From NCBI RefSeq assembly GCF_018129985.1, contig NZ_JAFCKT010000001.1, forward strand, positions 1,302,001 through 1,366,000: DNA of 64,000 bases, in the 5' to 3' direction. The notes below the pieces were generated by a model. That model worked only from the letters and a program-made list of their open reading frames with translations. It was not told where the DNA came from and did not search any database. The DNA comes from Bradyrhizobium sp. SZCCT0148 (GTDB lineage: Bacteria; Pseudomonadota; Alphaproteobacteria; Rhizobiales; Xanthobacteraceae). A program made the translations under genes and the position numbers. This document shows positions 33,971 through 43,192 of this stretch, in pieces. The number at the start of each line of letters is the position of its first letter. The first letter of the stretch is position 1.

Positions 33971-35026
33971 ATGCACCACAGCCAGATCAACGCCGACATC
34001 CGCAAGCTGATTGCCGAGGGCACCGTGATGCCGGCGCATCCCCTCGCGCTCACCGCCGATCGCCAGCTCGACAAACAGCATCAGCGCGCGCTGACGCGCT
34101 ATTACATCGACGCCGGCTCCGGCGGCCTTGCAGTCGGCGTACACACCACGCAGTTCGCCATCCGCGAGGTCGGTCTCTATCGGCCCGTGCTCGAGCTTGC
34201 CGCCGAGACCGCGGCCAACTGGACCAAGCGTCCGCTGGCGATGGTCGCAGGCCTCGCCGGCCCGACCACGCAGGCAGTGGCTGAGGCCCGTACCGCGCGG
34301 GACATCGGCTATCATGCGGGCCTCCTCAGCCTTGCCGCGATGAAGAGCGCTTCCGAGGACGAGATCATCGCCCATTGCACGGCTGTTGCCACGGAGATCC
34401 CCTTGGTCGGCTTCTATCTTCAGCCGGCCGTCGGCGGCGTCATCCTCTCCGCCCGGTTCTGGCAGCGCTTCGCCTCGATCGACAACGTCATCGCGATCAA
34501 GATCGCCCCGTTCAACCGCTATCGCACCCTCGACGTCCTGCGCGGCGTCGCGGCCGCAGGCGCCCTCGACCGCGTCGCGCTCTATACCGGCAATGACGAC
34601 CACATCCTGCTCGACCTGATGCTGCCTTTCGACCTGCGCGACGACGGCGTCACCACGCGCACCTATTTCAAGGGCGGCCTGCTCGGCCATTGGTCGGTGT
34701 GGACCGCGAGTGCCATCAAGCAGTTCGAGCGTTGCAAGGCGGCGCGGCACAAGGACAGCGTACCGGCCGACCTGCTGGCGCTCGATGCCCGCGTCACCGA
34801 TTGCAACAGCGCCTTCTTCGACGTCGCCAACAATTTCCACGGCTGCATCGCCGGCTGCCACGACGTGCTGCGGCGCCAGGGCCTGATGCGGGGCCTGTGG
34901 TGCCTCGATCCGAACGAGGGCCTCAGCCCCGGCCAGAAGGAGGAGATCGACCGCGTCACCCGCGAGCACGCCGACCTCAGCGACGATGCCTTCGTCGCGG
35001 CCCATCTAAGCAAATGGCTGGCATGA
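33971..35026 (+). CDS. Dihydrodipicolinate-synthase-family aldolase/lyase
   Basis: 351 residues, longer than DapA (about 290). The Schiff-base lysine is seen as VIAIKIAPFNRY (Lys177) and the assisting tyrosine as VGFYLQPAV (Tyr149). GSGGLAVGVHTT is the opening (beta/alpha)8 substrate loop. The extra length is mostly at the C-terminus. The family splits or forms C-C bonds with pyruvate or 2-oxoacids. There is no DapA-specific context, so it is likely a catabolic aldolase. The stop overlaps the ATPase start by 4 bases. Confidence 0.87.
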   Translation: MHHSQINADIRKLIAEGTVMPAHPLALTADRQLDKQHQRALTRYYIDAGSGGLAVGVHTTQFAIREVGLYRPVLELAAETAANWTKRPLAMVAGLAGPTTQAVAEARTARDIGYHAGLLSLAAMKSASEDEIIAHCTAVATEIPLVGFYLQPAVGGVILSARFWQRFASIDNVIAIKIAPFNRYRTLDVLRGVAAAGALDRVALYTGNDDHILLDLMLPFDLRDDGVTTRTYFKGGLLGHWSVWTASAIKQFERCKAARHKDSVPADLLALDARVTDCNSAFFDVANNFHGCIAGCHDVLRRQGLMRGLWCLDPNEGLSPGQKEEIDRVTREHADLSDDAFVAAHLSKWLA

Positions 35027-35793
35027 GTTCAGAACCCTTCATCAGCCTGCGAGGCGTCCGCAAGGTTTATCGCAGCGGCGGCGCCGAATTTTTGGCAGTC
35101 TCCGACGTCACCATGGACGTGCAGGAAGGTGAGCTGGTCTCGCTGGTCGGGCCGTCCGGCTGCGGCAAGACGACGGTGATGAAGATCCTGGCCGGCCTGC
35201 ACGGCGCCGACGGCGGCAGCGTGAAGATCGGGAATGCCGAGAGCCCGTTCGATCCGAGCCGCGACATCGGTATGGTTTTCCAGCAGGCGCTGCTCTTGAA
35301 ATGGCGCACGATCCTGGACAACGTGCTGCTGCCGGCCGAAATCGTCGGCTTGCCGATGAAGGCGGCACGCGAGCGGGCGCGTGACCTGCTCAACCTCGTC
35401 GGTCTCTCAGGCTTTGAGCAGAAATATCCCCGCGAGCTCTCCGGCGGCATGCAGCAGCGCACCGCCATCGCGCGCGCTTTCATTCACGATCCGAAGCTGA
35501 TCCTGATGGACGAGCCGTTCGGCGCGCTGGATGCGCTGACGCGAGAGCAGATGAATTTGGAGATGCTGCGAATTTGGCGCGAGAGCGGCAAGACCATCAT
35601 CTTCGTCACGCATTCGATCCAGGAAGCGGTATTCCTGTCGTCGCACTGCGCGGTGCTGACGGCAGGCCCTGCGAAGATGGCCGACTATTTTCCGATCGAC
35701 CTGCCCTTCCCGCGTGACCTGCCGCTCAAGACGACCGATGCGTTCGGTGTCTATGCGCGGCGGATTTATGCGAAGCTGGGGCTCAGCCCGTAG
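35023..35793 (+). CDS. ABC transporter ATP-binding protein
   Basis: 256 residues. Walker A GPSGCGKTT, Q-loop VFQQALLLKWRTILDNV, signature LSGGMQQR, Walker B LILMDEPF and the switch histidine in THSIQEA are all intact. The TauB/SsuB-like subclass fits the NMT1-type binding protein. The ATG at 35023 is chosen because it gives a 4-base overlap with the DHDPS-family stop; an in-frame ATG 9 bases upstream is possible. Last gene of the operon. Confidence 0.94.
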   Translation: MSSEPFISLRGVRKVYRSGGAEFLAVSDVTMDVQEGELVSLVGPSGCGKTTVMKILAGLHGADGGSVKIGNAESPFDPSRDIGMVFQQALLLKWRTILDNVLLPAEIVGLPMKAARERARDLLNLVGLSGFEQKYPRELSGGMQQRTAIARAFIHDPKLILMDEPFGALDALTREQMNLEMLRIWRESGKTIIFVTHSIQEAVFLSSHCAVLTAGPAKMADYFPIDLPFPRDLPLKTTDAFGVYARRIYAKLGLSP

Positions 35794-35821
35794 CGCGGAT
35801 GGCGCGCCAGTCCTCTTAGGC

Positions 35822-35896
35822 TGGGCAAGGCCAAGCGTGCCCACGAATGCAAGCACATGATGGTGGGCACGGCGCAAGGGCGTCTTTGCCCACCCT
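35822..35896. repeat. Palindromic intergenic repeat (family G)
   Basis: GGGCAAGGCCAAGCGTGCCCAC on one side and GTGGGCACGGCGCAAGGGCG on the other can pair. It lies between the convergent ATPase and TRAP binding-protein genes. A repeat type I recall from Bradyrhizobium. Confidence 0.5.
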
Positions 35897-35900
35897 CCGA

Positions 35901-35933
35901 GAGAGGGGCGCGGCGTGACACCGCGCCCCTCTC
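35901..35933. terminator. Strong hairpin between convergent genes
   Basis: GAGAGGGGCGCGG (35901-35913) and its perfect complement (35921-35933), 7-base loop. It lies 3 bases from the stop of the TRAP binding protein and about 107 bases after the ABC ATPase stop. It can work in both directions; there is no long T-run. Confidence 0.65.
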
Positions 35934-35935
35934 AA

Positions 35936-37027
35936 TCAGCCCTTGTTGCGCATCTTGCTGAGCAGATAGTTGTCGTAAAAATTCTCCGCGATCTGCGTAT
36001 AGAACAGCAGCTCTTTCATATACGCGTCGTGGCTGTCCTTGGTCCGCTTGAACAGTTCGCTCTTGGCGGCGAGCTCATTCAGATGGTCCTGGGTCGCGTT
36101 GTAGCAGGCCTCCAGCACCGGCTGCGGGAACGCCTTCAGCTCCGCGCCATTGGCGAGCAGCCGCTTCAGCGCCGCCGGATTCACGCTGTCGTATTTCTCG
36201 AGCATCCAGGCGCCGGCCGCCGCGCCCGCCTGGTTGACGATCGCCTGGTACTGCTTGGGCAGCGAGGCCCATTTCTCGTCGTTGACGATCATGTGCAGCA
36301 TTGCGCCGCCTTCCCACCAGCCCGGGAAGTAATAGTATTTGGCGACCTTCTGAAAGCCGAGCTTCTCGTCGTCATAGGGGCCGACGAACTCGACTGCGTC
36401 GATCGTGCCCTTCTCCAGCGCCGGATAGATGTCGCCGCCGGCGATCTGTTGCGGCACGACGCCGAGCCGTGCCAGCACATGCCCGCCCATGCCGGCGATG
36501 CGGAATTTGAGGCCCTTGAGATCGTCGACCGTCTTGATCTCCTTGCGGAACCAGCCGCCCATCTGGGTGCCGGAATTGCCGCAAAGGATGGCGTGCGCCT
36601 TGAACGGCTTGAGCGCCTCGTTGGTGAGATCGGCGCCGCCGCCGAAGTGCCACCACGATTCCTGATGGCGGTGGTTCATGCCGAACGGCGCGCCGGTGGC
36701 ATAGGCCAGCGCCGGCTCCTTGCCGATGTAGAAATAGAGCGGGGTCTGCGCCATCTCGACCGAGGCGGTGCTGACGGCATCGAGCGCCTGCAAGCCCGGA
36801 ACGATTTCGCCGGCACCGAAGGTCTGGATCTGGAATTTGTTGTCGGTGGCCTCGGCGACATATTTCGCGAAGGTCTGCGCCGTGCCGTAGATGGTGTCGA
36901 GCGACTTCGGGAAGCTCGAGGTCAGGCGCCATTTGATCTCGGGCGCGCTCTGCGCGATCGCAGGTGCGGCAACCAGCGTCGTCGCGCCGGCGACTGCGCC
37001 GCCCTTGAGGAATGTACGGCGTTTCAT
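35936..37027 (-). CDS. TRAP transporter substrate-binding protein (DctP-type), Tat-exported
   Basis: 363 residues. RRTFLKGGAVAGATTL at the N-terminus is a twin-arginine signal. The mature part has the DctP pattern: IKWRLTSSFPKSLDTIYG, then FGAGEIVPGLQALDAV, and GLKFRIAGMGGHVLARLGVVPQQIAGGDIYPALEKGTID. The conserved arginine (KFRI) would bind a carboxylate. TRAP systems need DctQ and DctM membrane subunits, but none lie in the window, so this is an orphan binding protein. It is probably specific for an organic acid. Confidence 0.9.
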   Translation of the reverse strand: MKRRTFLKGGAVAGATTLVAAPAIAQSAPEIKWRLTSSFPKSLDTIYGTAQTFAKYVAEATDNKFQIQTFGAGEIVPGLQALDAVSTASVEMAQTPLYFYIGKEPALAYATGAPFGMNHRHQESWWHFGGGADLTNEALKPFKAHAILCGNSGTQMGGWFRKEIKTVDDLKGLKFRIAGMGGHVLARLGVVPQQIAGGDIYPALEKGTIDAVEFVGPYDDEKLGFQKVAKYYYFPGWWEGGAMLHMIVNDEKWASLPKQYQAIVNQAGAAAGAWMLEKYDSVNPAALKRLLANGAELKAFPQPVLEACYNATQDHLNELAAKSELFKRTKDSHDAYMKELLFYTQIAENFYDNYLLSKMRNKG

Positions 37028-37203
37028 GTTGGGTCTCTCCCTGAACTAAATTTCAAACATATTGGCTTGCAGCGACGATCTTCGCGGATCGTTTGCCCGT
37101 TCCCGTCGTGGAGTTCAAGATGCGCGAGGGGAAGGCTCACGGCCGGTCGCCCGCATGACGCGGCGCGCTCCACCCAGGCCTCGGGACCGTGAGCAGACGA
37201 GCT

Positions 37204-37461
37204 TCAGAGCAGCTTGGCGCTGACGAACAGCGCGCGCACGGCGTTGGTTGCCTGCACCGCCAGCATCGCGTTACCGGCCGCCCCTTCCAGGGCTTCGACG
37301 GCGTCCTCGTGCAGGGAGCGGAATTCCATCCATTCGACCGACTTGAAGTTGGTGAGGAATTGATAGGCCTGGCCGACGGTCGCTATCGCCAACGTGTCGC
37401 CGTTCAGCTTGATCTTGAACGTCGTGCGCAGCGGGGTCTCTGAACTAGATGGATCACTCAT
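37204..37461 (-). CDS. Small protein, DUF982-like
   Basis: 85 residues. FKIKLNGDTLAIATVGQAYQFLTNF then a helical VEALEGAAGNAMLAVQATNAVRALFVSA match the general outline of DUF982, a small rhizobial family, though the defining residues are not all present. Cytoplasmic. A lone gene. Confidence 0.5.
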   Translation of the reverse strand: MSDPSSSETPLRTTFKIKLNGDTLAIATVGQAYQFLTNFKSVEWMEFRSLHEDAVEALEGAAGNAMLAVQATNAVRALFVSAKLL

Positions 37462-37527
37462 GGGCTGCTTCTGGACGATGACGGCTTAACGAAGGGGAAA
37501 CGGCAGCCCCGCCGCAGCAGGCGAAGA

Positions 37528-38550
37528 TCAGGAGTTGGTGCTGGCGCGCTGCGAGGCGGTCGCCGGTCCGCTCAGGCTCGGCACCACGACAAGACGGTTG
37601 AACTCGCCATTGTCCCAGGCCTTGAGGAAACGATCATAATCCTTGATCGAGACGCAGCCGTTGGAATCGCCGCGCGGGCCCAGCATGTAATTGTGGGTGA
37701 GAAGGCCGACGCGGCCGAGCGCACTGGTGCCCTCGGTCGGCGTCAGGCGCAAGGCGCGGACGCCGTGGAACAGCTTTTCGCGCGGCTTCAGGTCGTAGAT
37801 CGCGGGCGGGGTCGCACCGACCATGCGCTGGTCGACATGGTCGGGGTCGTCCATCAGCGCGCCCATACCGGAATGGGCTTCCAGCGTGACGCCGCTCGGC
37901 AGGTAAAGCGCCTTGGCCTTGATGTCATAGACCGCGGTGCGCGAGTCGTAGCCGAGGGCTGCCAGATCCGGCGCCTTGCCGAACAGGCCGTCGCCGGGCG
38001 TCAGCGAGGCGAGCCTGATCTTGTCGGTGAATTTCTCCAAGAAGTTGCGGTTGTCGACCCTGGGGTTGGTCTCAGCGTACGCCTGGCTCGACGCGATCTG
38101 GGCAGAGAGGTCCGCCTGCGGCGGGCGCGAGCGCGGCATGGGCACCGCGTCGGCGCGCTGCGTACCAGGCCTGGTCTCGTCGATCACGTGCCGGTCGTCA
38201 TCGGTCAGGGTCGAGCGCCAATCGTCGCCCTGGAGCTTCTGGGCGAGCATCGCCTTGGCGTCGCGAAGCTTGAGCTGGACCGCGCTCAGGGCGGAACGCT
38301 CCATCGTCCGCAGCCCAAGCTCGCGGGCCGGCGGATTGCCGGACGCCGATGCGAAACGATCCTCGAAAGACGGGGTATTGGCCGGCGGCAATGCGGCAGT
38401 GACCAATGCGGGCGTATCGCCGATATCAGCGACCCAGGCAGCAGCCCCCAATGCCAGCGCGACGGCAGCCAAAGACAGCAGTATCGTCTCCGCTCGCCCC
38501 ACACGGCGGCGCGACAACAGCCTTTCGGCGCTTGCGCGGTCGGAAACCAT
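37528..38550 (-). CDS. DUF2778-domain protein (L,D-transpeptidase-like fold)
   Basis: 340 residues from the ATG at 38550 (GGGGATCTA upstream). One membrane helix (about 20-40) and a long Pro/Ala/Ser linker lead to a C-terminal domain with LTHNYMLGPRGDSNGCVSIKDYDRFL. This shows the S/N-G-C-V-S-I pattern typical of DUF2778 and reminiscent of the YkuD S-x-G-C-I-R motif, with a catalytic-type Cys. Known L,D-transpeptidases have an HGT loop before this motif; here the upstream His is in LLTHNYML. It probably modifies peptidoglycan. Confidence 0.75.
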   Translation of the reverse strand: MVSDRASAERLLSRRRVGRAETILLSLAAVALALGAAAWVADIGDTPALVTAALPPANTPSFEDRFASASGNPPARELGLRTMERSALSAVQLKLRDAKAMLAQKLQGDDWRSTLTDDDRHVIDETRPGTQRADAVPMPRSRPPQADLSAQIASSQAYAETNPRVDNRNFLEKFTDKIRLASLTPGDGLFGKAPDLAALGYDSRTAVYDIKAKALYLPSGVTLEAHSGMGALMDDPDHVDQRMVGATPPAIYDLKPREKLFHGVRALRLTPTEGTSALGRVGLLTHNYMLGPRGDSNGCVSIKDYDRFLKAWDNGEFNRLVVVPSLSGPATASQRASTNS

Positions 38551-38693
38551 TAGATCCCCAAAACGACCCCCGGGGGGCCCAACCCCCACCCGGCGACTCT
38601 ATACCAGCTAACACATTGGGAGCCAAAAGTTAGGCATAATCGCGGCCGCCGGGGTCCGACAAGGGGTCCCAACAAAGCGTCTTGAGGTATCTA

Positions 38694-39125
38694 ATGACCG
38701 ACTCTTTCGATCTGGAACGCTTTGTCAGGGCTCAGAACCCGGTTTACGCCGACGTCCTGGCGGAGCTCGCCCGAGGGCGGAAGCAGAGCCACTGGATGTG
38801 GTTCGTCTTCCCGCAAATCGCCGGCCTCGGCCTCAGCGCCATGTCGCAGCGCTACGCCATCGGCTCCCGTGCCGAGGCCAAGGCCTATCTCGCCCATCCC
38901 GTGCTCGGAGCGCGCCTGATCGAATGCACCAGGCTGGTGCTTGCGGTTCAGGGGCGGAGCATCAACGCGATCCTCGGCCAGCCGGACGATGCCAAATTTC
39001 GCTCGTCGATGACACTGTTCGGAGCTGTGTCCGACGAGCCCGTGTTCGGCGAGGCGCTTGCGCGCTACTTCACAGGCGAGCGCGACGCCGCGACGTTGCA
39101 GATCCTCGCTACCCTTGGTCGCTAG
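38694..39125 (+). CDS. DUF1810 protein
   Basis: 143 residues from the ATG at 38694; an in-frame TTG lies 12 bases upstream. [41 protein letters not shown] is the characteristic start of DUF1810, which has a conserved [12 protein letters not shown] core. Function unknown; members are small, cytoplasmic and single-domain. It precedes a chemoreceptor gene by 110 bases. Confidence 0.88.
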   Translation: MTDSFDLERFVRAQNPVYADVLAELARGRKQSHWMWFVFPQIAGLGLSAMSQRYAIGSRAEAKAYLAHPVLGARLIECTRLVLAVQGRSINAILGQPDDAKFRSSMTLFGAVSDEPVFGEALARYFTGERDAATLQILATLGR

Positions 39126-39235
39126 GCCAGGTCCGCACCCGCGGTCCCCGGCAGCGTAAACCCCCGATTAATACGGGTCTGTCAATTTTCCGGAGAATAT
39201 CTTTCTCCCCTCCCGCGCCACTTGCCGGACAGATC

Positions 39236-41317
39236 ATGAAAATCGGAACGCTCCTGACCACCGCCATCGTCTCGCTCTCGACCGTCGGCGGCGGCCTCGC
39301 CGTCTACGTCGCCGTGACGAAGTACCAGACGATGGACAGGATCGGAGAAGCCCAGGGCCGACTTGCGATCGTCCGCGCCGCCAGCGACATCCCCCGCTAT
39401 CTCAATCCCGAACGGGGCTTTTCGACCAATATCCTCTACGGGCCTGCGACGGTGGATCCGGCGCAGATGGCCGAGCAGGACAAGCTGCGCAAGCAGACCG
39501 ATGGTGCGCGCGAGCGCATGAACGCCCTGCGCAAGGAGCTGCCCGGCTCGTTTGACGACGGCACCACCATCGGGACGGAGATCGACGCCATCAATTCGAA
39601 GTTTACCGCGCTCCGCGAAGCCATCGACAAGGCAATCGCAGGCCCCGCCGAGGCGCGCAAGGATGCGGCCCGCAAGGTGGTCGCCGACAACGCCGTTCTC
39701 AATGCGGGCGTGACCGCACTGCTCAACGAGCAGGTTCGCCGCATGGCAATTCTGAACGGCGATGCCTACCGGCAGTCGAACTACGCGAACATCGCCATGA
39801 CGCTGCGCGACATCGGCGGCCTCAATGCCAGCGTGCACAAGAACCTCGTCGGCGGCAAGAAGGTCGCGACCGACGCGGAGAAGGCCGACGTCGCCCGCAT
39901 GCAGGGACGCAGCGACCAGATCGTGATGTCGCTGATGGAGTTGCGCGGCCATCCCGCAACGCCCGCCAATGTCAGCACTGCGCTCGAGACGATGAATTCG
40001 CGCTATGTCGAGGAGTTCGGCCGCGAGCTCAAGCTGGTCAAGGACGGCGCCCTCAGCGGCAAGTATGAGCACGATGTCGACACCTATTACGCGGCCTCGC
40101 AAAAGGGCCTCGGCTCCATCATCGGAGTGCGCGATGCGCTCTACGACAATGCCGAGCATATCCTCGCCGGGGCCTCCTCCGCCGCGCGCACCAGCTTCAC
40201 CATCGCGCTCGCAGGCCTTGTCGCCGTCCTGATCGCGAGCGTCGGGCTGATCGTGATGGTTCGCCGCCGCGTCTGCGCGCCGATCGTCAACCTGACGAGC
40301 CGGATGTCGCGGCTCGCCGAGGGCGAGGTTGCGGACAGCATCCCGGGTGCCGAGCGCTCCGACGAGATCGGGGCGATGGCCGCGGCCGTGCAGGTCTTCA
40401 AGGACAATATGATCCGGGCAGATCGGCTCGCGGCCGAGAAGCAGGCCGAGAACGACGGCAAGATGCGCCGCGCCCAGGCGCTCGACGAGCTCACCCGCGC
40501 GTTCGAGGCCAAGGTCACCGAACTCGTCGGCGGTCTGTCCAAGGCGTCCTCGACGATGGAAAGCACGGCACAGTCGATGACCTCGACGGCGGCCCAGACC
40601 AACAGCCAGGCCGCGGTCGTCGCCACAGCCTCGGAGCAGACCTCGACCAACGTGCAGACCGTCGCCAGCGCCACCGAAGAGCTGACCTCCTCGATCTCCG
40701 AAATCGGCCGTCAGGTCGCACAATCCACCGAGATCGCGGCCCGCGCCGTCGAGAACGCCCGCCGCACCGGCGACACCGCGCGCACCCTCGCCGAGGGTGC
40801 GCAGAGGATCGGCGACGTCGTCACCCTGATCCAGAGCATTGCCGAGCAGACCAACCTGCTCGCGCTGAATGCCACCATCGAGGCCGCCCGCGCCGGCGAG
40901 GCCGGCCGCGGTTTTGCTGTGGTCGCCTCCGAGGTGAAATCGCTGGCGGGCCAGACCGCCAAGGCGACCACCGAAATCTCCGAACAGATCACGGCGATCC
41001 AGACCGCGAGCGACGAGACCGTGGCCGCGATCCGCAATGTCGCCGACGTCATCGGCGAGATCGACCAGATCGGCACCGCGATCGCCGCGGCGATCGAGCA
41101 ACAGGGCTCGGCGACCAAGGAGATCTCCCGCAGCGTCCAGGAGGCCGCCCGCGGCACCCAGGAGGTCAACACCAACATCGCAGGCGTGCAGCGCGCCGCC
41201 GACGACACCGGAGCTGCTGCCAGGGAAGTGCTCGGCGCAGCCGAGCAGCTTTCGACGCAATCGCGCGATCTCGCCGGACAGTTCGACCGCTTCCTCGGCG
41301 AGGTCAGGGCGGCGTAA
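39236..41317 (+). CDS. Methyl-accepting chemotaxis protein
   Basis: 693 residues. The ATG at 39236 starts directly at the first membrane helix ([23 protein letters not shown]). A roughly 310-residue helical periplasmic sensor region precedes the second helix ([21 protein letters not shown]) and a HAMP domain ([36 protein letters not shown]). The signalling tip has [35 protein letters not shown], the invariant CheW/CheA contact region. It ends without a CheR-tethering pentapeptide. Periplasmic ligand unknown. Confidence 0.94.
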   Translation: MKIGTLLTTAIVSLSTVGGGLAVYVAVTKYQTMDRIGEAQGRLAIVRAASDIPRYLNPERGFSTNILYGPATVDPAQMAEQDKLRKQTDGARERMNALRKELPGSFDDGTTIGTEIDAINSKFTALREAIDKAIAGPAEARKDAARKVVADNAVLNAGVTALLNEQVRRMAILNGDAYRQSNYANIAMTLRDIGGLNASVHKNLVGGKKVATDAEKADVARMQGRSDQIVMSLMELRGHPATPANVSTALETMNSRYVEEFGRELKLVKDGALSGKYEHDVDTYYAASQKGLGSIIGVRDALYDNAEHILAGASSAARTSFTIALAGLVAVLIASVGLIVMVRRRVCAPIVNLTSRMSRLAEGEVADSIPGAERSDEIGAMAAAVQVFKDNMIRADRLAAEKQAENDGKMRRAQALDELTRAFEAKVTELVGGLSKASSTMESTAQSMTSTAAQTNSQAAVVATASEQTSTNVQTVASATEELTSSISEIGRQVAQSTEIAARAVENARRTGDTARTLAEGAQRIGDVVTLIQSIAEQTNLLALNATIEAARAGEAGRGFAVVASEVKSLAGQTAKATTEISEQITAIQTASDETVAAIRNVADVIGEIDQIGTAIAAAIEQQGSATKEISRSVQEAARGTQEVNTNIAGVQRAADDTGAAAREVLGAAEQLSTQSRDLAGQFDRFLGEVRAA

Positions 41318-41323
41318 ACAAGT

Positions 41324-41914
41324 TCAGTAGGGCGGCGCCTTGCGCGCCCGCTGCGCTTTCGCCGCCTCGATCCACCAGGCGAGATCGTCGGCAAAGCGCG
41401 GGAACGCGCGCTCTAGGGCCTTGCCGCCGTCGCCGATCGGCTCGCCCTCGGCCGACAGCGTCTGCCCGATCGGGCCGACGCCGATGGTGCTCGACACCAC
41501 CACCATCCCCATCTCGGAGAGCGTGCCGTGCCAGGCGGTTGCGGCGCGCGCGCCGGACAGGCGGCCGGCCGAATAGCTCACGATCGCGGCCGGCCGCCAG
41601 AACCACTCTTCGAGGAAATGGTCGGTGAGATTTTTCAGGCCGGGCTGCATACCCCAATTGTACTCGCCGGTGACGAAGACGAAGCCGTCGGCGCTGCGGA
41701 TCTGACCGGCCAGAGTCTCCAGCGCCTCGGGCGCCGAGCCCTTCGGGTACTCCTTGTACATGCGGTCGAGCATTGGCAGCCCGATCGCCTTTGCGTCGAT
41801 GAAGGTGACATCGTCGCCGCGCTCGCGCAGGCGGTTGAGGACGAAATTCGCAAGGCGGATGCCCATGCGGTCGGAACGGTAGGAACCGTAGAGAACGAGG
41901 ATGCGATTGCTCAT
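41324..41914 (-). CDS. NADPH-dependent FMN reductase
   Basis: 196 residues. LYGSYRSDRMGIRLA is the flavodoxin-like FMN phosphate-binding loop and TGEYNWGMQPGLKNLTDH the isoalloxazine/nicotinamide site, as in ArsH/ChrR/azoreductase-type reductases. The C-terminus is Ala/Arg/Pro-rich. It reduces FMN or quinones in the cytoplasm. It converges with the chemoreceptor gene, 6 bases apart. Confidence 0.85.
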   Translation of the reverse strand: MSNRILVLYGSYRSDRMGIRLANFVLNRLRERGDDVTFIDAKAIGLPMLDRMYKEYPKGSAPEALETLAGQIRSADGFVFVTGEYNWGMQPGLKNLTDHFLEEWFWRPAAIVSYSAGRLSGARAATAWHGTLSEMGMVVVSSTIGVGPIGQTLSAEGEPIGDGGKALERAFPRFADDLAWWIEAAKAQRARKAPPY

Positions 41915-41962
41915 ACCTAAACGGTAGCACGAAACCGGCGACCGCCCTACCCGATTTGCTGA

Positions 41963-42910
41963 CTATCGGCCGCGTCCGGACTCCAGCGTTTGCGAAGGCG
42001 TCTCGCCAAACTGGTCGCGGTAACTCCGGGAGAAGTCGCTGAGATGCCAGAAACCGAACGCGAGCGCGACGGCCTTGACACTCTCGGCGCCCGCCAGCAA
42101 CCGCTGCCGCACCAGCCACAGCCGGCGCAGCCGCAGGTAACGGTGCAGGCTCATGCCGCGATAGCGGCGCACGACGTCGTGCATCGTGCGGACGGACAAT
42201 CCGAGCTTGCGGGCAATCTCCTCGCTGTAGATCGGCTGCGAGAGATCGTCGGACAGAAGAGCGTTGATATCCTTGAATATCCTGAAGTTCCGCTCGTCGT
42301 TGGGACGCAGGGTCCAGCGGGCCGAGACGACGTTTTCCAGCGCATGGTCAACGGCCGCGAGAATAGATTCCCTCATCGCTCTCGCCTTGAGCGGAATATC
42401 CGACGCCTCGACCGGCGCTGAGGCCGCGGCCAGGATCTCGCGAACCACACTGCGCAACCGCTGAATGCCGATGGCGCTCGTTTCGAAAATCTTGAAGCTC
42501 TGACTTGGTCTCGGCCAGCCGCGTTCGGTCACCTCCGGCCTGAAAACCACAGATGCGATCTGCCGCTGCACTTCTTCGATGATGGTATAGGCCGCGCCGC
42601 CGCTACCGATGACGACAGCCGGACGCATACGCTGCGAGCCGTTGAAGCGTATCGGCACGTCGAGGTCGTCCATCGTGAAACCAACCGCCGTGCAGTTCTC
42701 GACAAGCTGGGCGTCGACCACGCGCGGAAATGCGGTCGTCAGATTCACGTCGCATCCAGGCATCGACAGAATGATCTGCTCGGCCGAAATCTTCCGAACG
42801 AAAGGCGTAAATTCGAAGTTCAGGCCTCGGATGGCATTTCGAAATTCATCGACATCTGAAAAGCGAAATATTCTGGGTGCCAAGCTTGGCACATCATCAA
42901 TGCTGTTCAT
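41963..42910 (-). CDS. AraC-family transcriptional regulator
   Basis: 315 residues. The C-terminal 100 residues hold the two AraC helix-turn-helix units: EEIARKLGLSVRTMHDVVRRYRG and SVKAVALAFGFWHLSDFSRSYRDQFGETPSQTL. The N-terminal 200 residues form a cupin-like ligand domain. The gene is alone; the 282 bases upstream hold no adjacent target gene, so it may regulate distant genes or itself. Confidence 0.88.
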   Translation of the reverse strand: MNSIDDVPSLAPRIFRFSDVDEFRNAIRGLNFEFTPFVRKISAEQIILSMPGCDVNLTTAFPRVVDAQLVENCTAVGFTMDDLDVPIRFNGSQRMRPAVVIGSGGAAYTIIEEVQRQIASVVFRPEVTERGWPRPSQSFKIFETSAIGIQRLRSVVREILAAASAPVEASDIPLKARAMRESILAAVDHALENVVSARWTLRPNDERNFRIFKDINALLSDDLSQPIYSEEIARKLGLSVRTMHDVVRRYRGMSLHRYLRLRRLWLVRQRLLAGAESVKAVALAFGFWHLSDFSRSYRDQFGETPSQTLESGRGR

Positions 42911-43192
42911 GGCGACGAGAAGCGCAGCGTCGCAACGGCGCGCGCCCGGCGATGAGCCGTTCGCTCCCTCCTTCGGTTTTACGTCAGACCAAGGGAATCA
43001 ATCTGAACGTGTCTCTCAGGAGACTGGCGTCCAGTCCTGAGGACAAGGACGGACGTTGGATATCGCCGAATTTCGATAGCGTTTTCCGGTCATTCGGCAC
43101 CCAGCCGCGCAATCCCTAAAAAGCAAATTAACGGCTTTCGGGCGAAATGAAACGCGTTAGATCGAAAATTCATTGCAATTCGGGCTCCTGCC

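Noticed and set aside
35936..37027. A complete TRAP transporter locus
   Set aside because: Only the binding protein is present. I looked on both sides for DctQ and DctM membrane genes and found none.
39182..41260. A 692-codon open frame antisense to the chemoreceptor
   Set aside because: The plus strand shows HAMP and signalling-tip motifs. The antisense product is repetitive Gly/Asp/Arg/Leu with no domain.
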